Positions 36,190 through 37,020 of a DNA stretch of 37,020 nt are shown here, one piece after another. The notes under the pieces were generated by a model that saw only the letters and a program-made list of their open reading frames with translations, was not told where the DNA came from and ran no database searches. Position numbers and translations under genes: made by a program. This DNA is from Desulfonatronovibrio magnus (GTDB lineage: Bacteria > Desulfobacterota > Desulfovibrionia > Desulfovibrionales > Desulfonatronovibrionaceae): NCBI RefSeq assembly GCF_000934755.1, contig NZ_KN882177.1, positions 91,317 to 128,336 of the forward strand, given 5' to 3'. The stretch's first letter is position 1; every line of letters begins with the position of its first letter.

Positions 36190-36212
36190 CACCACAGCGA
36201 TATTGACAAATA

Positions 36213-36686
36213 ATGGCTCAGGAAATTGAACGAAAATTTTTGGTAACCGGCAACCAGTGGAAAACACTGGCAACAGGCATTGTTTACCGTCAGGGTTACC
36301 TTAGTAGAGCCAGGCAAAGAACTGTCAGGGTGCGCACAATTGGGAACAAGGGTTTCATAGCTGTCAAGGGTGTGACTATTGGTGCTTCGCGTCTGGAATT
36401 TGAGTATGAAATTCCTTTTGAGGACTGCTGTCAAATGCTTGATGTGCTTGCTCAAAAACCCCTGATTGTTAAAAAAAGGTACAGCATTCCTTTTGCCGGT
36501 CTTGTCTGGGAAGTTGATGATTTTTCAGGAGACAATGAAGGTCTGGTTATCGCCGAAGTTGAACTGGAAAGCGAGGGTCAGTCTTATGTTAAGCCTGACT
36601 GGGCAGGCCAGGAGGTAACAGGTGATTCCAGGTATTATAACAGCAATTTAGTAGCTTATCCTTACAAATTGTGGTCAAATGGGTGA
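36213..36686 (+). CDS. CYTH-domain phosphatase (triphosphate tunnel enzyme)
   Basis: A 157-residue CYTH protein. The signature EIERKFLV (residues 4-11) is followed by the tunnel-strand motifs RQGYLS, RTVRVRTIGNKGFIAVKG, LEFEYEIPFEDC, VKKRYSI, WEVDDFSGDNEGLVIAEVEL and YYNSNLVAYPY. The alternating charged residues line the tunnel that binds Mg2+ and a triphosphate. Bacterial short CYTH proteins of this type usually hydrolyse inorganic tripolyphosphate; adenylate cyclase activity (CyaB-type) is the less likely alternative. The gene follows the PII-like gene by 23 bases, so it may be read from the same transcript. Confidence 0.9.
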   Translation: MAQEIERKFLVTGNQWKTLATGIVYRQGYLSRARQRTVRVRTIGNKGFIAVKGVTIGASRLEFEYEIPFEDCCQMLDVLAQKPLIVKKRYSIPFAGLVWEVDDFSGDNEGLVIAEVELESEGQSYVKPDWAGQEVTGDSRYYNSNLVAYPYKLWSNG

Positions 36687-36734
36687 TGGCTGGTATGCGC
36701 TGAACCTGGTTTTAAGGTCTTCTGAAGATAAATT

Positions 36735-37020
36735 AGCCATATTTGAACTCTTACAAGTAACTACAATCGTTTTGCTAATAAAATCAGATGGTTATAATTT
36801 TCATATTTTGACGATTTTTGCTTTGATTAATGCACATTTGTCTGAAAAGTTCCGTCAAAGATGGGAACTTTGCGCCTGGCACAGGGACTGTCCCTCGCTG
36901 TGTAAATTTTTTCATTAAAGCAAAATTCTTCCAGGAACCAATGGAGCATCAGTCTTGTTTGTAGCACCTCGCGGGGACTGTCCCAATTTCCAGAAAAGTG
37001 ACAGAGTCTTAAAGTTACTC
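36735..37020. repeat. Family A dispersed repeat, most complete copy
   Basis: The order is TCTTACAAGTAACT, CGTTTTGCTAATAAAATCAG, TTGATTAATGCACATTTG, AAGTTCCGTCAAAGATGGG, GCGCCTGGCACAGGGACTGT, CCTCGCTGTGTAAATTTTTT, TTCCAGGAACCAATG, CTCGCGGGGACTGTCCCAAT, then GTGACAGAG and AAAGTTACTC at the window end. The last ~95 bases match the first ~95 of the window in the same orientation. Confidence 0.85.

Overview
The window looks like a chromosomal stretch of a Gram-negative, sensor-rich anaerobe, most likely in Desulfobacterota (Desulfovibrionales-like). That placement is an inference from three things: NQR-type Na+ pump genes, several very large multi-domain sensor kinases and a CheB/CheR-PAS fusion, and moderate GC with many dispersed palindromic repeats. 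No rRNA or taxonomic marker gene is present, so it is soft.

Layout. 1-895: repeat-packed intergenic DNA. 896-3184 (minus): nqrB-nqrC-nqrD with translational overlaps, but no nqrA upstream and no nqrE/nqrF next to nqrD. 3405-3857 (minus): small YdjM-like membrane hydrolase. 4032-5441 (plus): soluble histidine-kinase-like protein. 5442-6452: composite repeats. 6453-10124 (plus): 1223-residue hybrid kinase (sensor-HAMP-PAS-HisKA-HATPase-REC-REC-HPt). 10268-11563 (minus): cyclic-nucleotide-binding domain fused to a DUF2225-like domain. 11825-17250: a decayed accessory island with two broken REP-associated tyrosine transposases (RAYTs), about fourteen REP hairpins, several copies of a ~190 bp REP-bounded element, two glycosyltransferase remnants, VapBC and MazEF toxin-antitoxin pairs, and a perfect 35 bp inverted repeat. 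17258-22600 (minus): a 1780-residue RTX surface/secreted protein (FecR, proline-rich stalk, RTX, LRR, RTX), with a TolC-family channel at 23038-24342. 24343-25582: mostly non-coding, with a frameshifted HTH antitoxin-like gene. 25583-25659 (minus): tRNA-Pro with a clear promoter and terminator. 25812-26594 (minus): inositol-monophosphatase family. 26930-30259 (plus): CheB-CheR-PAS protein. 30796-34279 (plus): hybrid kinase followed closely by a two-RCK K+ channel. 34435-36189 (plus): DUF1538-DUF1538-PII-like operon, then a CYTH phosphatase at 36213-36686. 36735-37020: a copy of the repeat that also opens the window.

How the parts fit. The large sensors probably feed intracellular signalling, but their partners are not in the window. 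The RTX protein and the TolC channel plausibly belong to one type I secretion route whose ABC and adaptor components lie elsewhere. The tandem DUF1538 proteins with a PII-like protein look like a membrane transport unit under nucleotide-responsive control; its substrate is unknown. The most distinctive signal is the repeat ecology: at least six repeat families, some in mosaic composites, occupy nearly every long intergenic gap, and one family is clearly tied to the RAYT remnants.
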